Positions 24,348 through 32,322 are shown, counted from the first letter of the stretch. The stretch is 32,751 bases of DNA from Oscillospiraceae bacterium (GCA_022797115.1 JAAWKB010000016.1:1-32751); one strand, 5' to 3'. Numbers and translations: made by a program. Notes: generated from the sequence alone by a model not told the origin.

Positions 24348-25406
24348 TTAAATTGTGATATGGGCGGTGAGGTAGATCTGGTTGAGCCCGTGGGCGACGG
24401 CGAAGCTGAACTCCACCAGGCACACCGTCGGGTCCTCGTCGTAGACGGATACCGTCACCTCGCCATAGCTGTCGATGATCTCTGCGCGCAGCTTGCTCTC
24501 CAGCTCCACGATGACCTGGGCGCGGACAGCGCCCCGGGTCTGCGCGGTATTTTTGGTTTTGCTGAACTTGCTGCGCAGGCTCTGGCGGATGGAAGGGATC
24601 ACATCGTCCACGATCAGGATGGTGGTCAGCTCCCGCCAGGTGATGTCGGGCGCGCCGCCGGTGGAGGTGCGGGTGGTGATGCCCCGGACAGGGGAGACCA
24701 CGCCGCCCACGGCCTCCAGGGGGGTCACGCCGCCCTGGACCAGCAGATCGATTTCGTTGTCGCCGTACAGCTCGCTCACGCCGCCCAACCCCCGCAGCTC
24801 CGTCCCGTTCAAGGGGGCGGCGGGGTCCCGGTTGACGGCTACAGCCGCCGCCACGGCCGCCGCCGCGAACATGCCCGGCAGGGCTTTGCCGCTGCTGTCC
24901 AGCCCGTCGGGGCCCACCAGCACCATGCGCTCGCTGTTGAGGGCCTTTGCCCTGGCCGTCAGCGCCGCCGGCCGGGCGTCGCTCATACCCACCACAGCGA
25001 TCCGCTCCCGCCGGGCGGCGGAGGCGGCCTCCACGCTGGTGCGCAGGGCCTGGTGTACGGGCAGCTCGCCGCTGTCGCAGACCACTACCCGCACATCCTC
25101 CGCCGCCTGCAAGGCGGTGAAGGCGGCGGTGTAATCCGCATCTTTTACAGCCACGGCGACCACCGTAGATGCGCCGCCCAAAAACAGCAGGCGCAGCATG
25201 GTGGACATGCCGGGGCTGCCCGGGGCATCCTCCCCGAATTCATTCACACCGGCCTCATAGCTGGTGAGGGTAACGGGGGTATTCGCCGTCCCCCGGACGC
25301 TTTTGGCCGCTGCGCCAATAACCCGTGCGGCCCGGCCGCTCCAGATGGCGGTGGATGCGTCGTAGGAGGAGTAGACGCCCGGCCGCTCGTGGATGATACT
25401 TTTCAT
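24348..25406 (-). CDS. Contractile tail sheath protein (XkdK-like)
   Basis: The product (352 residues) is the tail sheath. It begins HERPGVYSSYDAST, a classic sheath N-terminus, and its C-terminal part DITWRELTTILIVDDVIPSI, RQSLRSKFSKTKNTAQTRGA and VSVYDEDPTVCLVEFSFAVA matches sheath domain IV and the handshake strands. It is about 100 residues shorter than XkdK, mainly in the outer domains, so the sheath is compact. The presence of a sheath shows the particle is myovirus-like. The ATG overlaps the preceding stop (ATGA). Confidence 0.92.
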   Translation of the reverse strand: MKSIIHERPGVYSSYDASTAIWSGRAARVIGAAAKSVRGTANTPVTLTSYEAGVNEFGEDAPGSPGMSTMLRLLFLGGASTVVAVAVKDADYTAAFTALQAAEDVRVVVCDSGELPVHQALRTSVEAASAARRERIAVVGMSDARPAALTARAKALNSERMVLVGPDGLDSSGKALPGMFAAAAVAAAVAVNRDPAAPLNGTELRGLGGVSELYGDNEIDLLVQGGVTPLEAVGGVVSPVRGITTRTSTGGAPDITWRELTTILIVDDVIPSIRQSLRSKFSKTKNTAQTRGAVRAQVIVELESKLRAEIIDSYGEVTVSVYDEDPTVCLVEFSFAVAHGLNQIYLTAHITI

Positions 25407-25906
25407 TTAGTCACCAAACCTTTCAAAATAAAGTCCGTCAGCGGGAGCCCGTCGTCGGAGCGGCTGGCGGTGAAGAACGCGCTGCAAGAGAGGCTGCCCC
25501 GCCGCAGGAACATCTCCGTCTCCTGATCCCAGCCCATCTCATCCCACCTCAGCTCGACGGGCCGCAGGCCGGAAGGGAGGCCGTGGAGCACAGCCCGGTG
25601 CAGCCCCTCCAGGGCGCTGTCGCACCCGGCCGCGCCCTCCCCGGGCGGGGCGTAGATGTCCATCGACAGCGTCAGCTCCAGGCGCATCCCATAGACCTCC
25701 TGGCTGGCCTGGGTTTCCGGGTCCACCCGCTCCCCCAGGTAGCTGCCCACCGCGCCGCCCCGGCTCTCGCCGGTGCGCAGGCCCACCGCGATCACGGGGC
25801 CGCTGTACCGCCGGGCCCACTCCGGCGGGAAGGCCGCCAGGGCGGCGGTGCCCTCCGCCTCCAGAGCCTCCACAATGGCCCGTTTCACTTGTTCCAGCCC
25901 GCTCAT
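25403..25906 (-). CDS. Tail terminator/completion-like protein
   Basis: The product (167 residues) has a start helix (LEQVKRAIVEALEAEG) followed by a strand-rich region with MRLELTLSMDIYAPPGEGAA and a C-terminal SLSCSAFFTASRSDDGLPLT. By position between connector and sheath it should cap the tail and join it to the head, the XkdI/XkdJ place in PBSX. Sequence resemblance alone is weak. The ATG follows AAGGAGGCGGCAGG and overlaps the upstream stop. Confidence 0.65.
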   Translation of the reverse strand: MSGLEQVKRAIVEALEAEGTAALAAFPPEWARRYSGPVIAVGLRTGESRGGAVGSYLGERVDPETQASQEVYGMRLELTLSMDIYAPPGEGAAGCDSALEGLHRAVLHGLPSGLRPVELRWDEMGWDQETEMFLRRGSLSCSAFFTASRSDDGLPLTDFILKGLVTK

Positions 25907-26238
25907 CCTGCCGCCTCCTTTTCCCGGCGCAGGATAGCCCAGTAGTACACGGTTTCATCAGCCCAGCAAACGGGCCGGGCCTCCTGGACCGCCAGCCGCA
26001 GCCCATTCCACTCCGCCCGGTCCCCAGGGGCGATCTCCTGCCTGCCGTTTCCGATGTATAGCCACCGTTGGCTGCTGGCCGCGCCCAGGGGGGTGGCTGT
26101 GACAGGCGGGGCCTCCCGTTTTGCCAGCGTGGGCTGTAAAAACGCCTTGACCACCGCCGTCTGGCCCCCATCCCGGCGTGTCAGGCAGATGCTCTGACCG
26201 TGCCGGGCCATCAGCCGCTCCAGCCGCCGGGCCATCAT
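25903..26238 (-). CDS. Head closure protein (XkdH-like)
   Basis: The product (111 residues) begins MMARRLERLMARHGQSICLT and has a barrel-like remainder (VKAFLQPT, SSQRWLYIGNGRQEI, WNGLRLAVQEARPV, VYYWAILRRE). This is the usual pattern of short head-completion proteins that close the connector, XkdH in PBSX. The start at 26238 (ATGATG) overlaps the stop of the gene before it. The call rests largely on position and length. Confidence 0.7.
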   Translation of the reverse strand: MMARRLERLMARHGQSICLTRRDGGQTAVVKAFLQPTLAKREAPPVTATPLGAASSQRWLYIGNGRQEIAPGDRAEWNGLRLAVQEARPVCWADETVYYWAILRREKEAAG

Positions 26239-26603
26239 CCCCGCACCCCCGTAAAGGCGAACTGGTCGTCCGCCCAGAAGGGGGCCATCATGCGCTCGGC
26301 CTGCCGGCGCAGTGCGGCGGCGCTCTCGCACGCGCCGCTGCTCTGTCCCAGGCGCATACTCACGTCCCCGGCGGTAAACTGCTCCACGCCGTCCCCGGTG
26401 TCCCGGCACGTCAGCATCCCCGCTGCCGCCAGCAGTGCGGCGGCGCAGTAGAACGTCTCGCCGCAGTCCTCCGGCGTCTGCCCCTCCCGGAGCCTGCGGG
26501 TGACGCTCTCCTCGGCGGCGGTGCAGAGCGCCGCCAGCATGGGCCCCTCATCCGCCTCCGCCTGGGAGATGGAGGCGGCCAGCTTCAAAATCTTCTCATG
26601 CAC
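26235..26603 (-). CDS. Head-tail connector/adaptor protein
   Basis: The product (122 residues) is mainly helical (EKILKLAASISQAEADEGPM, AEESVTRRLREGQTPEDCGE, SAAALRRQAERMMAPFW) like gp6-type adaptor proteins that bind below the portal. It lies between capsid and head closure genes, the expected place. The start is GTG at 26603, six bases after GGGAGGGG; a longer reading upstream would overlap the capsid gene. Composition and codon use match the rest of the operon. Confidence 0.7.
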   Translation of the reverse strand: MHEKILKLAASISQAEADEGPMLAALCTAAEESVTRRLREGQTPEDCGETFYCAAALLAAAGMLTCRDTGDGVEQFTAGDVSMRLGQSSGACESAAALRRQAERMMAPFWADDQFAFTGVRG

Positions 26604-26619
26604 GCCAAACCCCTCCCGC

Positions 26620-27651
26620 TCAGATAGACAGCAGCTTCCCAGCCTCTGTGTACAGCTTGGCGAAGCCGGAGATACTGGTGATAGCGGCCCGCTCCACCTG
26701 CCGGTCAATGAGCTTGTCGTACTCTACGGCCACATCCCCCGCGCTGACCATCTCCAGCGCGTAGTTGCGGTCCAGGCCGATCAGCTGCCCGGCGGGCATG
26801 GCGCTGGTGCGCAGCAGGGTAGCGCCCAGGGGGGAGGAGAGAGCGCCAGTGCCCTGGAAGTTGAGCCCGGTCAAGGGGTTCTGGAACTCGCTCATTTTCA
26901 GCATATCCAGCATCACCGCGTTGGGCACCAGGATGGTGTTCATGGTGTACGGATCAAACTGGGACCAGAAGTCCAGCAGGGCCGTGTACGTCAGCTTTCC
27001 CGCGGTGCCGCCGATGGGGGCCGTGCCCACGGCGAAGGCGGCGGCGGGGTTGTTGTTGCCGTCGCCGTGGATGATGACGCGGATTGCGTCCTCCAGGTGC
27101 ATCCGGGCGATGTGGCTGCCGATCTGGCGCAAAGTGATGGAGAAGAGGTCCAGCCGCTGGAAACGGATAGCCTCATAGGAGGCCACCAGCATCCGCCCCC
27201 GCTTGTGGAGCTTGACCAGGTTGCTCTGGGTGCGCACGGAGGTCTGGGGCAGCTGCGCGCCCTCCTCCACCCGCTTCAGGCTCTTTTCCTCCTCGCTGGG
27301 TACGGATGAGATGGACCGGTAGTCCATGCCGTCAAATTGGGTGGTGGTGGCGGTGATGGAGGGCAGCACATTGTCCTCCTCCATGCCCTGCCGGACCACC
27401 CGGGAGACGAACTCCGGGAACAGCACTGCGGACTCCGTAGTCCGGAAGAACTTCTCCACCATGTCGGACCGGCTGCCCTTCACATGGATATCAAACCGTT
27501 TGAGCTGGCGCTGGAAAGCGTCCATCCCCTCCAAGGGGGTGCCCCGGTAGCTCTCGCTGGGGTCCGCCGCCTCCAGTACCTGGGTAAAGGACTTGCCGCT
27601 CTCGCCGTACATCCCCTTGTCCAGCCGCAGATTGTCATAGTAATACGCCAT
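26620..27651 (-). CDS. Major capsid protein (XkdG-like, HK97 fold)
   Basis: The product (343 residues) is the major capsid protein. A charged N-terminal arm (about 1-75) is followed by MVEKFFRTTESAVLFPEFVS, a conserved stretch of XkdG-like capsids, then the spine helix and P-domain (MLVASYEAIRFQRLDLFSIT, LRQIGSHIARMHLEDAIRVI), and a C-terminal part with TILVPNAVMLDMLKM and PAGQLIGLDRNYALEM. No separate scaffold gene is present; the arm or the upstream protease-like protein may do this. The full length suggests the particle still forms heads. The ATG follows a GGAGGCGGTTCGG site, 12 bases after the small head gene. Confidence 0.9.
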   Translation of the reverse strand: MAYYYDNLRLDKGMYGESGKSFTQVLEAADPSESYRGTPLEGMDAFQRQLKRFDIHVKGSRSDMVEKFFRTTESAVLFPEFVSRVVRQGMEEDNVLPSITATTTQFDGMDYRSISSVPSEEEKSLKRVEEGAQLPQTSVRTQSNLVKLHKRGRMLVASYEAIRFQRLDLFSITLRQIGSHIARMHLEDAIRVIIHGDGNNNPAAAFAVGTAPIGGTAGKLTYTALLDFWSQFDPYTMNTILVPNAVMLDMLKMSEFQNPLTGLNFQGTGALSSPLGATLLRTSAMPAGQLIGLDRNYALEMVSAGDVAVEYDKLIDRQVERAAITSISGFAKLYTEAGKLLSI

Positions 27652-27663
27652 CCGAACCGCCTC

Positions 27664-28002
27664 CTACAGCAAAATTGTCACGGCCTTGGCCGTCTTGTCC
27701 ACGTCGGCCACCAGGCGGCTTCTGCCGCCTGCCGACACCTTGACGCCGCCCGTGCCGTCGGCGCACAGCGACGCGTACCCAACAGCGGGGGGCGTACCGG
27801 TGTAGCCCACCGTCACGAAGCCCGCCACCTGTACCGTACACGCGTCGTCCTTGCAGCACAGCGCCGTACCACAGAAGCCGTCGCCTGCGCCGCAGGGCCC
27901 CACCGTGCCCGGCTCCGTCACCTTGACGACCTGCCCCTCCTGGAGCCCGCCGCCCAGGAAGGTGGCGCAGACCTGGCCCACGCCCTCAAAAGAAACGCTC
28001 AT
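27664..28002 (-). CDS. Small head protein, possibly capsid decoration
   Basis: The product (112 residues) is glycine-, valine- and cysteine-rich and strand-rich: MSVSFEGVGQVCATFLGGG, VVKVTEPGTVGPCGAGDGF, DACTVQVAGFVTVGYTGTPP and a final SRLVADVDKTAKAVTILL. In many tailed phages a small protein just before the capsid gene decorates the head; that is an inference from position. The ATG at 28002 follows AGAGAGG; an earlier start at 28023 would add seven residues with no ribosome site. Five or six cysteines are unusual for such a small protein. Confidence 0.6.
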   Translation of the reverse strand: MSVSFEGVGQVCATFLGGGLQEGQVVKVTEPGTVGPCGAGDGFCGTALCCKDDACTVQVAGFVTVGYTGTPPAVGYASLCADGTGGVKVSAGGRSRLVADVDKTAKAVTILL

Positions 28003-28023
28003 ATGAAAATACCTCTCTAACAT

Positions 28024-28938
28024 CTAAATGAGGAACGCGCCGTCCTCACCGGCGCACTCCGCCTTGGCCCTGGGGCGCAGCTGGGGGATGGGGGGATACT
28101 TCTCATCCATCCGCCGCTGGTAGATCCGCGTCAGCTCCAGCAGCTCGTCTTCCTCCATGCGGTCTGCGGCCTTGGTGAAGATTTTCAGGTCCAGCGACTC
28201 GTCCGTCAGCCCCGCCAGCCTGACCAGCTCCCGGCGCAGGCCGCTGATGTAGGACCGGCCCAGCGCGGCCTCCTGCTCCAGCCGTTCCAGCTCCCGCAGG
28301 CAGCTGGGGCGGCCGGCGGCCAGCCGTTTCAGTTCGGAGCCCCCCGCGAATGCCTTGAGCACGCCGGCCTTCCGCTGGGCCGGCACCGCCACGAAGCTCC
28401 ACTCATAGGCGTCCGTGGGCTCCCGCAGGGTGAAGTAGCACAGCTTCCCGTCGTACAGCCTGCCGCCCTGGTGGCCGCAGCGGTCCTCCCCGCAGATAGA
28501 GCATACCCGGCCCGTCACGCTGCATCCTACGCTGACCTCCTTCTTGATCCCCGCCTCGATCTCCTCGATCAGCCCGCTGTTTTTCTCGCTGCGCAGCATG
28601 TAGGCGTATCCCTTCAGATAGCGGCAGCCGTCGCCTGCGGCGGTGGCGCCGTCCTCCCGGCACACCTCGGTCCGGTAGAGCCTGGCGGTCTGCCCCTCGG
28701 CGGACCAGTTGTGGTCAAAGATGCCGCTTTTCCCCACGAACAGCCCGCTCAGGGCGTGCAGGGCGTCCTCGTCGAAGCGTTCCCAGTCCCTGTCGATCTC
28801 GTTGTCGCACAGGCGGATGGAGAACGTGTACACCTGCTCGGGTGTCAGCTCCGTCTTTGCCAGCCTGTTGATGAGGATCATGTCCTCCCGGTCCACCCTG
28901 TGCCGGGCCACGCCGCCCAGCTCCTTCCTCACATCCAA
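28024..28938 (-). CDS. XkdF-like head maturation protein (protease/scaffold)
   Basis: The product (304 residues) matches XkdF-type proteins encoded between portal and capsid. The N-terminal 200 residues resemble a prohead protease region (MILINRLAKTELTPEQVYTF, FVGKSGIFDHNWSAEGQTAR, NSGLIEEIEAGIKKEVSVGC, TDAYEWSFVAVPAQRKAGVL). Inside lies CSICGEDRCGH, a cysteine/histidine cluster that could bind zinc. The last 100 residues are helical and charged, like a scaffold. Catalytic residues cannot be assigned with certainty. The start is uncertain: TTG at 28938 has AAGGGGG eight bases upstream and I prefer it; an ATG at 29019 would overlap the portal gene by 65 bases. Confidence 0.75.
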   Translation of the reverse strand: MDVRKELGGVARHRVDREDMILINRLAKTELTPEQVYTFSIRLCDNEIDRDWERFDEDALHALSGLFVGKSGIFDHNWSAEGQTARLYRTEVCREDGATAAGDGCRYLKGYAYMLRSEKNSGLIEEIEAGIKKEVSVGCSVTGRVCSICGEDRCGHQGGRLYDGKLCYFTLREPTDAYEWSFVAVPAQRKAGVLKAFAGGSELKRLAAGRPSCLRELERLEQEAALGRSYISGLRRELVRLAGLTDESLDLKIFTKAADRMEEDELLELTRIYQRRMDEKYPPIPQLRPRAKAECAGEDGAFLI

Positions 28939-28954
28939 AAGCTCAGCCCCCTTC

Positions 28955-30160
28955 TTAAAAATCCTCTTGTCCCAGCGGGGGCTCCGGAGTCCGTCCGGCC
29001 CGCCGCTCCAGCTCGTCATTTTCCAATGCCAGTTTCCTTGTCTGCTCCCGGTACCAGCCGGCCTTGGCCTCCTCCAGCAGGTCCTGCAAATTGATGTCGT
29101 CCCATATCACCCGGCACTCGCAGCCGTACCCGTGCATCCGCAGCCACATCCGGCAGATCTTCTCCACCGCCGGCGTCAGGGACCGCCGGATGGCGGTCAT
29201 CTCCGTGGTCAGCAGGTCCGCCTGCTGTGTACTCATGCGCTCGGTGCTCGACCAGCTCAGCCCCAGCATAAAGGGTGGGATGCCCGTCTTGCTCACCAGC
29301 TGCTCCAAAATCTGCCGGATGGGGACGGTGCTGTCGAGGATCTGGTTGTCCGCCCCGATGACCTTAATGTCCACGTCGCCCACGGCCACGAAGTCCCGCA
29401 CGCTGCCGCTGCGGGTGCTCTCCATGGCGCGGCTCCACTCGCTGGCCAGCTGTTGGCTGCGCTCCTGGGCCATGCCCCGCTCCCACTCGCCGCTCCCCGG
29501 CCGGTAGACCACGGCAAATCGCACGTTGCCCATCCGCTCCCAGTTCACGCCGATGGCGTAGTAGATCTTGCTCAGCAGCTCTGTGAGGAACGGCATAGAC
29601 CGCAGCAGGGACACGCCGTAGGGCGCGTAGGCCTCCGGGTTGAAGGGCGTGAACAGCAGCAGCTCCTGCCGGGGGAGGGGCTCAACCTGGCCGAATTGGT
29701 CCGCCGCGCACAGCGCGAAGTCCAGAGGCCCCTCGCCCTCCCGGATCTGGATATCCTCCGCCCGGCCGCACAGCAGGGCGGCAATCTCCCGGTTGTCTGC
29801 GGTGGGCACGATCTCGCCCACCGCCTGGCCGAACACCAGCATGGAATCCAGGTACTGGTCCAGAAATGCGTTGATGCCCCGCTGGCCCCGTCCCACGTCC
29901 ACCTGCTCTAAAAACTGCTTCAGCTCCCGGCTGGCCCCGGGGTGGCTGCATTCCGCCGTCACGCCGCCGCATAGCCGGATGATTTTGTAGATACATGCGT
30001 CCACCAGGGGCACGGCCTCCCGGATGGCGCGGTAGAGCCGGGCCTCGCCCTGCCGGAGGGGCACATAGCTGCCCAGCATGGCGAAGGGGTGGGCGTCCCC
30101 CCGTTTGATCTGGGGGGTGGCCGCCACCCCCGCCTCCTTCTTTTTTCTGAAAAACCCCAT
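28955..30160 (-). CDS. Portal protein (XkdE-like)
   Basis: The product (401 residues) forms the ring through which DNA enters the head. Typical portal patterns are LYRAIREAVPLVDACIYKII, RLCGGV, then FLDQYLDSMLVFGQAVGEIV, PYGVSLLRSMPFLTELLSKI and the stretch KTGIPPFMLGLSWSSTERMS, TQQADLLTTEM. It is shorter than many portals (often 450 or more), mainly in the C-terminal crown. It starts three bases after the terminase gene. Together with terminase and capsid genes it shows that the particle is built to package DNA, unlike headless tailocins. Confidence 0.92.
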   Translation of the reverse strand: MGFFRKKKEAGVAATPQIKRGDAHPFAMLGSYVPLRQGEARLYRAIREAVPLVDACIYKIIRLCGGVTAECSHPGASRELKQFLEQVDVGRGQRGINAFLDQYLDSMLVFGQAVGEIVPTADNREIAALLCGRAEDIQIREGEGPLDFALCAADQFGQVEPLPRQELLLFTPFNPEAYAPYGVSLLRSMPFLTELLSKIYYAIGVNWERMGNVRFAVVYRPGSGEWERGMAQERSQQLASEWSRAMESTRSGSVRDFVAVGDVDIKVIGADNQILDSTVPIRQILEQLVSKTGIPPFMLGLSWSSTERMSTQQADLLTTEMTAIRRSLTPAVEKICRMWLRMHGYGCECRVIWDDINLQDLLEEAKAGWYREQTRKLALENDELERRAGRTPEPPLGQEDF

Positions 30161-30163
30161 GAC

Positions 30164-31423
30164 TTAACTCCTCTTCCGAACCACCGAGCAGAACACCCCC
30201 TCGCTGGACGCGGCCTCCGCCACGGTGGCGGCAAAGTAGCGCATATCGTCCATAGCGTGGTCGTTATCCTTGTGGGGGGCGTCCCGCCCGGCGGGCTCCT
30301 CGCTCCAGCGGTACAGCGCGATCTCCCGCAGACAGTCCTCGCAGCCTTCGCAGATCACAATCCGCCCTCTTTTCAACAGATCGGCGGTGATGCGGATGCC
30401 GGAGAGCACGTCGTTGTTGGCCTTGACCACGCGGTAGCCCGCCTGGCGCAGGGAGGTGATAAAGCTGGCGGCGGAGGGGTCCGCCACCACGCAGCGCAGC
30501 TTGTGCCCGCCCGCCAGCTTGCCCAGCTGCGCCGTGTATTCCAGGTCTGTCAGTTGGACGCCGGTACTTCTGGAAGCGTAATAATATTCCTTCACCCTGT
30601 ACCACACGCCCTCCCGCAGGCCCCAGAGCCCGAAGGAACAGGGATTGGCGGTGCCGTAGTCCACGGAGATGACGTACTCCTCCAGCTCGCCCTCGGGCAC
30701 GGGCCGCGCGTCCCGCGCCGGGTCGAAGAAGTCGTAAACCAGCCCCTTGGCGGCGGTCCATTCCCCCAAAATGAACCGCCGGTAGAACGCGCCGCTGTAG
30801 CTGGAGCGGTAGCGTTGCCGGATGCGGGGGGATAGGGAGGGGTTGTCCTCCATGGTAAAGTGGAGGTAGAGGGCGTTGCGCTCCCCGCTTTTCAAAATCC
30901 ACTCCCGGTAAAACCAGTGCTGGGGGCCCTCAGGGTTGCAGTTGAACCACAGCCTGGAGCCGGTGACGCTGCACCGTGCGATGGCCTGCTCCACAAAGGA
31001 GCGGGGCATGAGGGCCACCTCGTCGAGCAGCACGCCCGCCAGGGTGACGCCCTGGATAAAGGCGGCGCTGCCCTCGTCCTTGCCGCCCATGAGGTAGAAC
31101 CGGTTTTCCCGGCCGCCCCGGCCCACGGTCAGCAGGTTTTCGCTGCGTTTTTCCCTGCATTGGAAACCGGTCTCCCGCAGCACGGGCAGCAGCTCCTGTA
31201 AGAGGTTGCGCCGCAGGGAGACCACGCTTTTCCCGCAGAACGCGAACTGCTGGCCCTGGAAGGAGGCCATAGCCCAGCACACGAAGCTCAGGCCCATACA
31301 CAGCGTTTTGCCGCTGCGCACGGCCCCGTCGCAGATAATGGCGTCATGGTGCCTGTCTGCGGATTTGGGGCCCCACCAGCCCATGATCCGCCGCTGCTTG
31401 GGGGAGAAACGCTTGATTTTCAA
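30164..31423 (-). CDS. Terminase large subunit (XtmB-like)
   Basis: The product (419 residues) is the packaging motor: an N-terminal ATPase with Walker A GAVRSGKT and Walker B GVLLDEVAL, then coupling motif region FNCNPEGPQHWFY, and a C-terminal RNase H-type nuclease with D in VISVDYGTANP, D in CVVADPSAASF and NDHAMDDMRYF. All catalytic acids appear intact. Length is close to XtmB. The start is TTG at 31423, ten bases after GGAGG; its first four bases overlap the TGA of the small terminase gene, so the two are coupled. The protein should still cut and pump DNA; what DNA it recognises depends on the small subunit, which is shortened here. Confidence 0.94.
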   Translation of the reverse strand: MKIKRFSPKQRRIMGWWGPKSADRHHDAIICDGAVRSGKTLCMGLSFVCWAMASFQGQQFAFCGKSVVSLRRNLLQELLPVLRETGFQCREKRSENLLTVGRGGRENRFYLMGGKDEGSAAFIQGVTLAGVLLDEVALMPRSFVEQAIARCSVTGSRLWFNCNPEGPQHWFYREWILKSGERNALYLHFTMEDNPSLSPRIRQRYRSSYSGAFYRRFILGEWTAAKGLVYDFFDPARDARPVPEGELEEYVISVDYGTANPCSFGLWGLREGVWYRVKEYYYASRSTGVQLTDLEYTAQLGKLAGGHKLRCVVADPSAASFITSLRQAGYRVVKANNDVLSGIRITADLLKRGRIVICEGCEDCLREIALYRWSEEPAGRDAPHKDNDHAMDDMRYFAATVAEAASSEGVFCSVVRKRS

Positions 31424-31695
31424 CCCTCGCCCGCCTCCAAAGCAGACAGCAGGGCCGCCATACCGTCCTCGCCGCCCCCGGCACACTCCAGCAGCAGGGA
31501 GATCGCCTTCACACGGTCCGCGAATTTGACCTCCACGCCGCCATTGCCGCTGACCTTGAATTCGCTCACGCCCCACAGGTCCAGCGTGTCCACGGGTTTA
31601 CCCCCTGGCGATAGGGCCAGGGCGACCGCGTCGTTGGGCCTGGAGAGGGCGACCGCGCCCAGCGCATCCAGGATTTTTTCCCGATCCAGCTCCAT
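31420..31695 (-). CDS. Shortened terminase small subunit-like protein
   Basis: The product is only 91 residues. Its C-terminal part (GVEVKFADRVKAISLLLECA) is the phrase found near the C-terminus of XtmA-type small terminases, where it reads like KLxDKxxALExLxxxL. XtmA-type proteins are roughly 150-270 residues and start with a helix-turn-helix DNA-binding domain; that domain is missing here. The N-terminus LDREKILDALGAVALSRPND is helical. ATG 31695 is preceded by GGACGGTGA; a TTG at 31701 is possible. No remnant of the lost domain is visible upstream. A small subunit without its DNA-binding domain could leave the packaging motor without a specific start site. Confidence 0.65.
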   Translation of the reverse strand: MELDREKILDALGAVALSRPNDAVALALSPGGKPVDTLDLWGVSEFKVSGNGGVEVKFADRVKAISLLLECAGGGEDGMAALLSALEAGEG

Positions 31696-31736
31696 TTGCA
31701 ATCACCGTCCTTCACATGGGGGCGGCGGGAGGGGGG

Positions 31737-31832
31737 AAGTTGACGGGTATGCGGATACCCGGCCTGTATTTTTCAAAAATCCCGCCCTCCGCCGGGAACT
31801 CCCGCCTGTAGTTGCCCCCGGCGGGTCAACTT
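31737..31832 (-). promoter_or_regulatory. Structured leader before the packaging operon
   Basis: An 8-bp inverted repeat (AAGTTGAC at 31737-31744, GTCAACTT at 31825-31832) encloses a hairpin, CGGGTAT-GCGG-ATACCCG (31744-31761), and further GC-rich self-complementary sequence. It lies directly upstream of the small terminase gene and would be in the 5' leader of the operon. Confidence 0.4.
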
Positions 31833-31854
31833 TTGCCGCCCTGGGGCCATAGGC

Positions 31855-31925
31855 ATATATATAATGTAATGAAAGACCTTTGTTACAGGACTGTAACCCA
31901 CGGGCTGATATTTATAATGTATAAT
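31855..31925. promoter_or_regulatory. AT-rich control region with GTTACAG-GA-CTGTAAC palindrome
   Basis: A perfect palindrome with 7-base arms (31882-31897) lies between AT-rich stretches: TATATATAATG at 31856-31866 and two TATAAT boxes at 31913-31918 and 31920-31925. On the minus strand TTATAT (31864-31859) is 17 bases from the palindrome, which takes the place of a -35 box. This is the best candidate for the regulated promoter of the packaging operon, about 165 bases upstream of its first gene. Confidence 0.5.
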
Positions 31926-32322
31926 CTTTTGGGGTAGTTTCGGGCTTCTCCGGGGAAGGGGAACTAATTTCTTTTCCCTCCTTTTGCCCCTGCCGGGGCG
32001 GGCCTACTTTTTCCGCGAGGAAAAAGTAGCAAAAAGTCGCTGGACCCATGGTCCAGACCCCTTGTTTTATGACGGGGGTATTTTGTTACGCTACGATTCG
32101 CAGGACTGCCTGTCCCGCGCGGGTTCCCTGGGCCGATGCCGGGCGAATCGTTGGCGCGTCTTCATTGGGACTGCCCCCTTTGGGTGCTGTTTGTGAACCA
32201 ATTGGCTGCTGATTTGTTAGATTGTGTTCCGATTTGGTGCGGATTCGGTGCGGTGTGTTACGGATGTTATCGAACTTCCCAGCATCCCCACAGTGCGTGT
32301 GCCCCTTGCGGCAGTGCCCGCC
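31926..32322. other. Intergenic region with a hairpin, no gene seen
   Basis: No credible gene is seen. A hairpin with 9-bp arms CTACTTTTT/AAAAAGTAG lies at 32004-32029, and a partial copy of the downstream repeat (GCGTGTGCCCCTTGCGG, 32295-32311) lies near the end. Confidence 0.5.

Noticed and set aside
19182-31695. Headless tailocin
   Set aside because: Terminase, portal, capsid and connector genes are all present with intact motifs, so the particle should have a DNA-filled head.
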